A stretch of DNA of 64,000 bases from Sclerotiophoma versabilis (Eukaryota > Ascomycota > Dothideomycetes > Pleosporales > Didymellaceae): contig JAAROD010000093.1 in assembly GCA_012274445.1 (NCBI GenBank), positions 2,046,001-2,110,000 on the forward strand, read 5' to 3'. The position numbers and the translations under genes are program-made. Below the pieces are notes generated by a model that had not been told where the DNA came from, searched no databases, and saw nothing but the letters and a program-made list of their open reading frames with translations. Shown here in pieces: positions 11,161 to 21,077 of this stretch; the stretch's first letter is position 1; each line of letters starts with the position of its first letter.

Positions 11161-11973
11161 ATGTCAATAGAAATCAGCCACCTAAAGCTATCCAAGCTTA
11201 AGCCCCTCGGGCATCAACATTTCGAACCACCTACGCAATTTCGCAGCCGCTTCGAGTTCGACCACCATGACGAGAGAATACATATTTTATTGTGCGCAAC
11301 AGGTTCGGTTGCAACGATCAAGATACCAAATATGATCAATGCGCTTGCAAAGCACCCCAACATCGCGATTCGATTGATCTTCACGACCTCAGCGAAGAAC
11401 TTCCTGCAGGGACAGAGCGAAGAACAACCCTCCCTGATGTCGATTGAAGCCCTCCCGAACGTAGAAGGGATATATTTCGATGAAGATGAATGGAAAGAGC
11501 CCTGGAAGCGTGGCAACAAGATTCTGCATATCGAACTGCGGCGGTGGGCAGACATCATGATCATTGCCCCCTTGAGCGCAAACGAGATGGCCAAGATTAC
11601 ACAAGGCTGGTCAGATAACCTGTTGTTGTCAGTGGTACGAGCTTGGGACACAACGGGTGAGATAGATCCAGTCAGAGAGATACCTGGCGTAGAATGGCCC
11701 GAAGAAGAAGGCTGGAATGAAAGACCGAAGAAGAAGAGGATACTCGTTGCGCCATCAATGAACACAGCCATGTGGTTACAACCGATCACAAAGAAGCAGG
11801 TACAGGTGCTTGAAGACGAGTGGGGGGTCAAGAACGGCGGTTGGTACGAAGTCTTACAGCCAATGGCGAAAGAACTGGCTTGCGGAGATGTTGGCGGCGG
11901 CGCAATGAAAGATTGGAGGGAGATTGTGGCGCTTATCGAAGCAAGACTGGGTTTACGTGCTGGCGAGGACTGA
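11161..11973 (+). CDS. CAB3: phosphopantothenoylcysteine decarboxylase / Hal3-like flavoprotein
   Basis: HFCD-family FMN flavoprotein. It decarboxylates 4'-phosphopantothenoylcysteine to 4'-phosphopantetheine in CoA synthesis; relatives in yeast (Hal3, Vhs3, Cab3) form mixed trimers and also inhibit the Ppz1 phosphatase. Single exon, 270 residues. Visible: N-terminal flavin fold (HILLCATGSVATIKIP, ~43-58), the active-site His in ILHIELRRWAD (~125), the PxMNxxMW motif as APSMNTAMW (~198-206), and the catalytic Cys in the substrate clamp as LACGDVGGGAM (~241-251). Both His and Cys are present, so unlike Hal3 this protein can be predicted to be a complete catalytic PPCDC on its own. No long acidic tail as in yeast Hal3. 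Confidence 0.93.
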   Translation: MSIEISHLKLSKLKPLGHQHFEPPTQFRSRFEFDHHDERIHILLCATGSVATIKIPNMINALAKHPNIAIRLIFTTSAKNFLQGQSEEQPSLMSIEALPNVEGIYFDEDEWKEPWKRGNKILHIELRRWADIMIIAPLSANEMAKITQGWSDNLLLSVVRAWDTTGEIDPVREIPGVEWPEEEGWNERPKKKRILVAPSMNTAMWLQPITKKQVQVLEDEWGVKNGGWYEVLQPMAKELACGDVGGGAMKDWREIVALIEARLGLRAGED

Positions 11974-12664
11974 GACTATGCCCCAGCTTCCAGTTCTACA
12001 TCTCCAGATCACGGATGTCACCGCCGCATGAAGGCAAGAATGGCTAAGCAGAACATGAAAATGTGATCTGGACCATGCAGGCGCCCGTATCATCTCCACC
12101 GCAGGGCCCCCCTACGCAACGCTTTCGCAGTGCTGGCGCGAGGACGGTTTCTGGGTCACGACGAACCGAAATGTCAGAAGGTAGGATCAAGGCTGCCCAG
12201 TCTCCAAATCTCGAAACACATTTCTGCAGACAATGCTTGCCGTTCGCGCACTGAACATCAACTATATATGGAAGGGTTGTTACTGCATCGTTCAAAGGGA
12301 TGAAGGCAATTGGGGGAACGGGTTTTGGGAGACGCACAGGGATACAAATCCGTCATCGACATCAATATTGCAACTTTTTCTGGGCGACAAGACGAAACGC
12401 TTTGTGACAGAGCAGCATCCTGCGCTGGACATACTCAGTGGTGCCCAACCACCAAAAGTGATGTTGGAAGAGCGTGAAAAAAGGCCGCCGATTTGTATCA
12501 AAAGTTGTCGCATTGTTCAACTTACTTGAAGCACATTGACGCGACCGTATGCTAGTACACACTCAGAATTCGTTCTTGTGGGTAGAAAAGTCAAATGGGC
12601 AAAAACGTGCATTGCGATGACATTCACCGTAATGAGTGTCTCCAGGGTGCAAAAAGAATGTTAT
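11974..12664. other. intergenic region between PPCDC and tRNA-Asn
   Basis: Contains the PPCDC 3' UTR and, at 12651-12655, the T-run terminator of the tRNA on the minus strand. No other feature seen. Confidence 0.6.
12651..12655 (-). terminator. RNA polymerase III T5 terminator
   Basis: Five consecutive T on the minus strand begin 10 nt downstream of the tRNA-Asn 3' end, as expected for Pol III termination. Confidence 0.75.
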
Positions 12665-12760
12665 CTCCCCCGGAAAGGCTCGAACTTTCAACCTCCTGAT
12701 GTGCAATCAAGCGAGTTGCGGATAACAGTCAGACGCGCTAGCCAATTGCGCCACGGAGGA
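12665..12760 (-). tRNA. trnN-GUU: tRNA-Asn(GUU) with 22-nt intron
   Basis: Cloverleaf read by eye on the minus strand. Acceptor stem TCCTCCG pairs with CGGGGGA with one G-U; discriminator base is G, as usual for Asn. D arm GCGC...GCGC (box A region), anticodon stem TCTGA/TCAGG, anticodon loop C-T-GTT-A-A with anticodon at 12726-12724, T arm GAAAG-TTCGAGC-CTTTC (box B). A 22-nt intron (12722-12701) begins one base 3' of the anticodon, the canonical position for nuclear tRNA introns. Mature length 74 nt without CCA. An AT-rich TATATAAAATATA stretch about 60-75 bp upstream could be a Pol III TATA element. Confidence 0.93.
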
Positions 12761-13542
12761 TCAACTTGTAAAGTCAAGTTGGTGGTTGCGCCACGACTTT
12801 TGATGAAAAACTTCGGAAAAATATATAAAATATACTCAGAAACCAGTCGTGGGACATCGCATTCCATGAGTGTGTTCCACTGTACAGACCACTCCAGGTG
12901 GCCGATCTATACGGTACGTGGACTCAGAGCCGGATTCACCGGTGGGGCTGGGAAGGTTTGCCGAGGTTTGACGGCATAGTGGGCTCGAGGCGGAACCATC
13001 GCGTAACATTCAGTAGGAACTTTGCGTATGTAGTTACAGACCACTCGTTGTGGCTGACAGCTATGGTTTTAGGTAATTATCTAAACTCTAAAATTTATAT
13101 TTGTAGGCAAGAAGCAATATCTCCCTACACATCTACGGACCACCACATTCTGGTAGTACTGCCATGCTGTATTAACCGGTGCGATTTGAGTTACAGGCCG
13201 GTTCGCCTGCATGGTGAGCCCCAGTGGAAAGGGCAGATTAACAGTGCTTGTCGCTAGCCTGGGGCTTGTGTTGATACCAGCGCTATGGTCGCTACCTCTC
13301 GGTCTTCGAGTATTAATGTTCTTGCAGCAACTGCGGGAGTCGAACTTGACCCAGCATGTAGTAACAGGATAATGCAAATATCATGCATATTTTTGCTGCA
13401 ACATAGAGTAAAATCTAGATACAATAACCAACATATAACTCATGAATAGCACCAGCCCTATCTAATCTATATGCGTGACCAACAAACTCCAGATCAAATG
13501 CTACAGATGCGTAAGCCCATCTATAAACGGCAACTTGATGCA
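12761..13542. other. intergenic region upstream of tRNA-Asn
   Basis: Contains an AT-rich patch near 12817-12835 and a tRNA-like box-B sequence near 13332-13352 that does not fold into a T arm. It ends in the 3' UTR of the transporter gene. No gene is supported. Confidence 0.5.
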
Positions 13543-15220
13543 TCAGCTACGCAAAGAGGTCAGTCGAATGGTTTGTCCATCGCCATGTTGATCCGTGTCC
13601 AGCTCTGATGAAATTAACCTTTGTCCCTCCTCCCGGTCCCCACGCTCTCTGATAGCTCGTGGCTTCTTTGAGTCCTCCTTGTGCATAGCAACATAGATCG
13701 CCGAACCCAAAATCAGGGATGAGCCAATAATGGACAAGGTTCCCGGTGTAGTACCCCAAATGAGCTTATCGAAGCTGAGTGCGAAGAGCATTTGCACATA
13801 CACCATGTTGGTTGCTCTTGAGGATTTTTCATACTGCAGGCCAGCAGCGAGAAGAAATTGCTATCCAGCATTAATAAGGAATTTGGAGTTGTGTAAGTAA
13901 TAAGACTTACCATCACGAATCCACAGATACCGAGAAATGTCAAATAGCACCAGTCTTTGAGCGATCGTGGCAGTAAAAATCCAACACCAGGCAAAGCAAT
14001 CATCATGACAATGCTCACAATGGTACACCATGTTGCGAAATAGTTCACTGAAATGAGTGGATGTGCTCGCTTACCAATCCATCGGATCGTAGTGTAAGCG
14101 CCTGCAGCTCCTAGAACTCCCAACAGGGCAACCCCAACAGCTGACGCTCGCTGTGCCGGTGTGACCGCATCAAATTCAGCCGCCAGACGGTGTGGGTTAG
14201 CTGTGGCATTGACTGGAACACCAGCATCTGAATCGCCACTCGCGGGTAGGACTGGCTCATTGGAATGTGATAAGAATGCGAAGAGCGACATCGGTCTGGC
14301 GATGAGAACGACACCGAACAGTGAGACATAAGCTGCGATCTGTTCCATGCGAGTGAAAGGCTCATGAATAAAATACGAGCAGGCCCAGCATGCAAGACTG
14401 GGCGCCAGAAAGGTAATGACAGTAGCGTCGGCGAGTGGCAGGTAGAGTAGTGAGTCTGGTAGAAGTCAGTAACCAAGTCTTGAGGTTAGTTCGGATAGTA
14501 CCCTGATTTAATGCATGTGCAGTCGCAAGTGTTCCTGGAATTTACGATAATAGAAGGACAAGCATCAGACCGACGTAATAGGGAGGTGACTTACAATACA
14601 TGCCAAAGACTCCGAAGAACCCAAACAATCCACGAGCAACCAGTAGAGGGCGAACCTCACTCATGCCAAAAGGAAAGTGTTCTGTCTTTGTGTACCACAT
14701 GTACACTGACGCACATAGAACTGTAATGCCCATACGGGCGAAGAGTATGTGGAATGGATGATATCCTTTGCCTGTAGAGCATAATCAATATCTGCTTATC
14801 GAAAGCGAATTCTACGTTCTTACCATCGTTACCTTCCATTTCAAGCAGTCTTGTGGTGATGTTCATAAGAGTGCCAAAGAACTGCGACACCAAGACCAAG
14901 AAAAGGCCCTTATTCTTCGTCCATATTGCTTGCAGCCTTCCCTTTGCTGTCCGTGGGGGTGCTGGCGATCGTGAAGCATGTCTATGACCACTTTGGACAG
15001 GGAAGTAATCAGGATTGCGGCCATAACGTATATTGTTGCTGTCGTCTATTGAAAGAAGTGACGGATCCGGGGAAGGCACGCGCGTAGTGGCATTCAATGA
15101 TCCCTCTAACTTATTGCCGCCGGGTTTACCAGCGGCTTCAGGCCCGTACTCAACAAGCTGGTCGCTCGCAGCATATTTGCCCTCGTCTTCAAGTTCCTTT
15201 GGGTTCGGCAGCGCACTCAT
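13543..15220 (-). CDS. EamA/DMT-superfamily membrane transporter (SLC35G-like)
   Basis: Polytopic membrane transporter; substrate unknown (relatives are called drug/metabolite or nucleotide-sugar-like transporters). CDS join(13543..13860, 13911..14455, 14595..14771, 14824..15220), 478 residues. All junctions close in frame and rebuild conserved stretches: GFFGVFGMYYSLLYLPLADA across intron 2 and GFVMQFLLAAGLQYEKSSRA across intron 3. About 120 hydrophilic N-terminal residues precede roughly ten membrane segments arranged as two EamA repeats (first about 125-265, second about 310-450). A Glu/Arg-rich cytosolic tail of ~50 residues follows. The start Met (MSALPNPKELEDEG) is the first ATG in a long open stretch. 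No neighbour suggests a substrate. Confidence 0.9.
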
Positions 15221-18200
15221 CGCGCTTCATTCAACGATCCAGTGAGATTTTTTGTAGATAGTGACGACGTTGTGAAGCCATGATAGAAAGCGCAAGAAGC
15301 TGCTGAGCCAAGCGCGCGATACGGTAATAAGGAAGGCGTCAACCAACGTTCAGCGAGTGAGAAGGCCCACGACACCCCACAGCCACCCCGCGTTATCACT
15401 GGTTTACTCCGAATACTCCGGACGACGATGCATGGATCGGTTGTTAGCAGCAGTGATCATTTTCGATACACAGCTTCAAAGTCAGCATTCACTGTTGACA
15501 TGAGCGTGAGTTTGGTATTGGGGTTGGTATGGACGACCTGAACCATGACGTTGGTCGACCCCGCATTCTCCACGGACGAACGATCCGGATGTAGCCACAT
15601 GGCAGTTCCGGGCGCCAGGGATCTGCTTTACCATAATTCCTGATGCCAGAATCAGAATGCGATTGCTGCAAACTTGTCTAATGACACAGCCTTTCCTCCT
15701 ATCGCACCTTTCCTTCGATCTCCATACAGTACGATGCACCTAACTGTACAGAGGGATAGCTCTAGTTGAGAGACACTCTAATCCGATACCCTTGAGATAC
15801 ACGGATCTGTGAACCTAGGGCCTGCAACGGGATTCAGCACCTTCCGTCGACGTGTCGAAAGACATAATTCTATGCATGTTTTCCCCACCCATCTCAATGG
15901 CCACATCTAGCCTCTTTCTTGTTCAGCAATTTCAATGGTATCATCAGGCCACCAAATATTCGCCGTCGTGCACCGCACCGCTTCGAAGGAGCGCGTCGCT
16001 CACCTGACTTTCTTTATCCCTGAGACGTTGGTGTCTTCATGCATATCTAGATACCCTCACCGATCAAGACTTGTTGGAATGTGTTGAATGTCGTACAGGA
16101 GCACGTTCTTGACGGAACGGCTCCTTGCCATGTATCCGAGCGTGGCTCCTATAGGCAGCTGATGCATAGCAGAAATGCAAAGGATCAAGCATGGCGCCAA
16201 AACTTTCGTTTGATGCCTCAGGTCAAGCGGCAGAACGCGCATCAGGGATTTTGGCCCATGCATAACGCCAATTAGCCACGGTTGCCGTCGGGGTGGATAG
16301 AGACCAGTCACTACTGACGCTCCACTGGTCGAAATGACTTCTACCAACGCCAATCCCCCCTTATATTCATGCCTTTGCCGCCACAATCCTGCCGTGTATC
16401 GCTCCCTTCTCGGAAGATGACTCATGCTCGGCACGTCACGCTCGTTTGAGCGAGAATGAAACACGGCAGAGAACCTTCAAATGTGACTGCGCATGGGCAA
16501 GTGCAGCAGCTACGACTTGACAACAGCACCCTGTACCCTAGAACGACCCTTTGTTCCAGGGTCTCCAAATGCCTAGAATCTCAACGGGAACGGAACTTGC
16601 CTTCGTAGACCAACTCCACATCAAGTCACACATCCTCGATCGTTAATTGGCTGCCAAACCAATTCCACAGACCCTTCATCCTAAGCCGGAGACCGATCTT
16701 ACGTTCTGTTCAGCCACTCAGCATGCTGGCACTCGCGTTCGCATGCTGGCACTCGCTTTCGCATTTTGTATACTGCGATTTCGGGACAGACATGCGATGA
16801 TGAAACTCGAATGGAACAACATATCGCGATAGAGTTCTATGATTGCAGGTAAAAAGCTAAATGGAGGGTTGCGCAATGCCGTAAATCAGCCTTACATCTG
16901 GAGCACCTGCGAGTCACAGCCCTCATTCACCTAACTTGGCTTTTGGAGAAATGCTTGGGATTCCCAACAGTGGTGGCGCTTCCAGGTGCGGCATCTTTGT
17001 GCTTCTCAGGGTCCTTCGGAACCTCTCATGATAACTGACAAATGATAGGCTGGGGTAAAGTCTCGCTTTCGAAGAGAGACCGAGATTGCGTGGAAGAGTA
17101 GCGCCGCGATGCATGGCCAGTGTGTGCGCAAGTGTCAGTGAAAAGCTGTCCCAACTCACCGACTGATCAGCGAAATTGATTGACGTGTCTCCAGCTAAGG
17201 AAAGAACCTGGCATTTGCTGCTCCGCTCCAGATTCACGGGATGTGGGAAGCCGCTATGCCCGGCTGGTTTGCTGGTCCTCTGTAGTTTGCCAGCTTCAGA
17301 CTTGACAAAAGAGCTCATGTCTTGGTCTACATCTTGTAACCTGCATGCAATGTTCCAACTACAAGCACGCATGATCACCTGGCCGGATGCATCCTTCCTG
17401 CATCATGTATTACATCGCAGCCGTCGCTGAACCCTCGACATCCTTTGATGCCCAACGGCTGACAACTTGGTGAAGACGGCAGAGCGTGGGTTAGCCCATA
17501 CTTGCTGATCAAACTTGTCGTTCTCGGAGTGCCCGATGCCAGACCTTTGGCAACAGCGGGAGCTTTGATCTACTAGAGCCAAACTGTCATTACATGTTGT
17601 CGATCTTTTGTAGAGCGCTCGAGCTTCGTAGACGTCAAACATCAGCCTCGCACTTTTTACTGCCAGAATCAGGCCTTGAAACTAATCGCTAGCCTAATTC
17701 AAATCGCAAGCGAGCATCATGCCGTCTCCATAATGCGAGGCGTTATGGGGCGGCTCGAGAAGTGAGACGATCCACAGTCCACGGTCCACTCACCTGATCT
17801 CCCCACATCACTGGTGCTAATAGCTCATGTGGGGAGCATCCACATCCACATTCGGAAATATGAGGCTCACCATGATAAAAGTGTATGGCGCGAAACAGGT
17901 GCGCGGCACGAAGATCCCTGAATAAGGTTCGTCCTAAAAATGTCAAAATGTGCGGAAACGGATGCGGACAGGACAGCCACTATCTTGGTTCAGATACGGA
18001 TAGGTAGTAGTCAAGACTTTGGAAAGTATATTTGACCATGAAAGACATCATGCCGTGATTCACCGAGTGCAGTGGCTTCTTGTTCGATGTGATATCTTGT
18101 ATGGAAAGGTTTAGAATGCAAACTGTGCGGCCTAGTCCCAGGTGGATACAGAACGCTATATTGGTCATTATGGGGGGATGCGGTTCTTCACTGATCGGTG

Positions 18201-18437
18201 AAGGGGGACCAGGCAAGTGCGCATCTGTGCAGATTAGTAGCTCAGCCATACTTCAACTTCGAACAATAGTTCGGGAATAATGATGGGAATAGATTCTTTC
18301 GCAGCTCCATCCTATAGGCCACGTCGCGTGTTCGCTGAATGTTTTACAGCATGTGCAGCAATGCCCTTCCTCGATGTTGCGTCCACTTGGCACAATACCC
18401 ACGCGTGGTCACCTTCTTTGCTCGCAGGTACCTTCCT
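15221..18437. other. 3.2 kb gene-poor intergenic region
   Basis: No supported gene. Frames on both strands are short (up to about 150 codons) with no domain or membrane signature. A perfect-length 20-bp tandem duplication lies at 16721-16760. The left side should contain the transporter promoter and the right side the PNGase A 3' UTR. Confidence 0.55.
16721..16760. repeat. 20-bp tandem duplication
   Basis: Two adjacent 20-bp copies of GCATGCTGGCACTCGCGTTC, the second with one G-to-T change. Each contains the palindrome GCATGC. Located in noncoding DNA. Confidence 0.9.
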
Positions 18438-20544
18438 TCAATGTGGTCCCCTACCCAGCAGCGCTCTAATGCCTTCCACTGCAAAGTCATACATTTTGTT
18501 GCCGTGCGCCCATTTCTGTGCAACACCATAATAGAATGCCCCCCTTTCTTTGTTCTCCAAAACCTCCCTATCGAACCGGACTGAGCCATTCACTGCGACT
18601 AAATCTCGCTGATAGAGCACTTTGTCATGCTGAACCGTTGTCTCGGAACCGTCCCGAACGCCACTAAGTGAATAGTGCTGCTCCGTGCTGCCTGAACCAT
18701 AGGATCTCTTTTCCGATGGAATACTAAGGTAGGACGCCGTACCGTTCTGCAGATTTGTGACTTTGCTTCCACGGAATGATGCGTCTGGCGCTACTGCCTT
18801 CCACTCGTTGTAGAAAGCAAGTTCACCGATCTGTTCGACGTTCTTGCCTCGTCTCATCGTAGCGTCAATGGTAAGGCCACCCCCCGAGGGCGCGTTGTAT
18901 GATGAGGCAACCCACAAGGGGTAAGCAAAAACTTTACGATAACTCGAAGCTGGGGATGTATTGAGCCCACTTGTGTTCTGACAAAGGGCTTGGTCTTTAC
19001 CCTTGTTCGTAAGCGTGCCGTAGTTAGAGTATGCGAGATTCTGAGTCCAGGTCGCCTCCTCGAGACCTTTTGAGGTCTGCAGAGTGGATGATATGTGGAT
19101 CAAGCGAGATACTTGAACTGAGTATTCGAGCGAGGTAACGGTATCATTAGAAGTCTTCGTGGTCTTTGAGAAGACGTTGATCGATGGGCTGGAGCTACGA
19201 ATGATAGGGCTTGAGCCTGTGATTTTGCTGGTATCAGTGTCAAGCCAGATGAACAGCTTCCCTGTAACAAGCCAGTTTGATTCGATTGACTGTGTGATTT
19301 TGCCGTGGCCATCCCCATCATCTTCGATACCAACTACTCGGATCTCAAAGCTATGTTCCTTGTTATCAACAAGTGTTGGCAGGAATGGTGTTATGTCGAT
19401 CTCGTCCTCAAGCAAGTCAAACGCATCGATGCCCACTAAAGGCCTCCAGAATCCAGGGACAATACCACCAGTAAAGATTATCGGGAATGGCCATGCTACA
19501 CCAGCTAATTGACCATCAATGATCAACTGTAGCTCTCTGAAAGGCGAGTGGCCGTACAGCGTATTGTCACTGTCGAACACTTGTGTATCAGAGGTGAGCA
19601 CGTTGCTCCACCAGAACTCCTCAGCGGCCTGACCACAAGCTGAGATCGAGAATACCGCTCTCCTAGCATTCTGTGGGATCGTCAGAGCATTGACGGCTCT
19701 TGACTCAGGTACGGTGAAATGGCTCGGCGCATTGGCGGGAGATCTGCGCGCAGACACCGGGACAATGATATCCGCGGGCTCCAAGACACTCTCGGCGGTA
19801 AAATAGGTCGCAATTAAAGTAGTGTGCCAAGCTCCTGTGTACGTGTCGTCTACAAGGTTCCCAAGATCGAAGATGATCTTTCGAGGCTGCTTGAATACGG
19901 CAAGGTGGCTACTCAAGTCCTTGACAGTGCTCCACACGATGCCATTTTGTGTTGGTTCAGCCGTGGACGTACGAAAGATTTCGATATCATCGAGGAACAT
20001 CAGAGCAAGTCGATCGAATTGACGTCCCACAGACGTGACAGTAAAGTTGAAGATCACACGATTGTACTCGCAGTCTGGTGGGTAATACTCGCCTATATCT
20101 CTAATGAGCTCCTTGTGACCAAATTGAACCTTTGCGTAGGTATGAGCAATTCGCCCTCTTAGTAGAGGTCGCTCAGCATGTTCATGACGTACCTATGAAA
20201 GGTTGACCATACGAGAAGGCAAATGTATGCACCATCAAAGTTTGCTGGCAAGCCGTAGAAGAAATTGCGACAGGAGGCGCAATCTGCAGGCATTCGAGCA
20301 GAGAGGACTCATTGTTGTCAGGACTATTGGAAGCAGGGCTTTTGGCGAGCAATTGCGGTGGCGTGATGAGGAGAGCAGATGTAACACAAGGAACCGTGAT
20401 TAGCATCAAACAGATGGAAAGGAGTTGCAGCAGTGCGCCGCTGTATGCTGAAGGTTGTGGCGACTTTTGCCTTTTCAATTTCGTTGCCAACTCTTTATTT
20501 CGCTGCCCAAGCTTTTGGATGCTGCTCTGTTCTGAGTCGCACAT
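18438..20544 (-). CDS. PNGase A family amidase (peptide-N4-(N-acetyl-beta-glucosaminyl)asparagine amidase A)
   Basis: Family members cleave the bond between Asn and the first GlcNAc of N-glycans in the secretory/extracellular space; catalytic activity of fungal copies is little tested (family knowledge). CDS join(18438..20092, 20193..20544), 668 residues. The 100-bp intron (GTACGT...ATAG) joins FAFSYGQPFIG to EYYPPDCEYNRVIFNFTVTS, matching the domain. The N-terminus is cytosolic and basic (~35 residues), then a membrane anchor (LLQLLSICLMLITVPCVTSALL, written in part: LLSICLMLITVPCVT), so a type II membrane or signal-anchor topology is likely. The core has FDRLALMFLDDIEIFRTSTA and the acidic GIEDDGDGHG stretch. 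Many N-x-S/T sites. The next gene upstream on the same strand starts 533 bp away. Confidence 0.88.
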
Positions 20545-20792
20545 GACGCAGCAGTAAGACCCTGGATCCCACCTGAGTCGTAATTCGCCGCCAAGGAAAC
20601 CGGTAACGCCGTCGTTAGAGGTATCGCGCGAGAATCCAATGTTTTACAATCCGCTAAAACGCCTATAGAAGAACTTTGTATCGAGAGGAGTTAATCTAGA
20701 ACACTGGGTTAGTACCGTTGCATATTAGCTGGGAAACATTGCCTTTGGGTACCTCGTCAAGGGATGGAAGCAATAAACAGGGATGCACTCGG

Positions 20793-21077
20793 TCAAGCAG
20801 TACCTTTGTGATTGTCCCAAAACCGTTTTGTGGCGTCTTTCACAACTACGTTGTCGCCGAAACGTGTCCGATAGTAGTTGAGGAGGGCGAATTCGTCTGC
20901 TGGAAGGATGTATGACGTGGGCTGAGCGTTGAGCTTCGCCCAAACTTCTGCTAACCGCTTCTCGAGGAACTGTGCAAGAGGTTGATCGACGCCACCGTCA
21001 CTGTTTTGGGCGATGTGGACAGCTTGTCCAAGGGAGAGTTGACCGTAGCCGACTACATTTTCTAGGTTACCACCCAT
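20793..21077 (-). CDS. small protein of unknown function (94 residues)
   Basis: Not recognised. Single exon beginning MGGNLENVVGYGQLSLGQAV and ending in ...TKRFWDNHKGTA. It is rich in charged and aromatic residues, with no signal peptide or membrane segment; it looks like a soluble, mostly helical protein (QPLAQFLEKRLAEVWAKL, then DEFALLNYYRTRFGD). The frame is open upstream to 21263, but the upstream part is Ser/Thr-rich and less coding-like, and a TATA-like element lies at 21251-21259, about 175 bp before this ATG, so I chose the internal ATG. Composition and open length support a real gene; homology is untested. Confidence 0.5.
   Translation of the reverse strand: MGGNLENVVGYGQLSLGQAVHIAQNSDGGVDQPLAQFLEKRLAEVWAKLNAQPTSYILPADEFALLNYYRTRFGDNVVVKDATKRFWDNHKGTA

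Noticed and set aside
13328..13360. tRNA box-B-like sequence (AGTTCGACTCC on the minus strand)
   Set aside because: Flanking bases do not form a T stem, and no D arm or acceptor stem is found; at most a tRNA relic.
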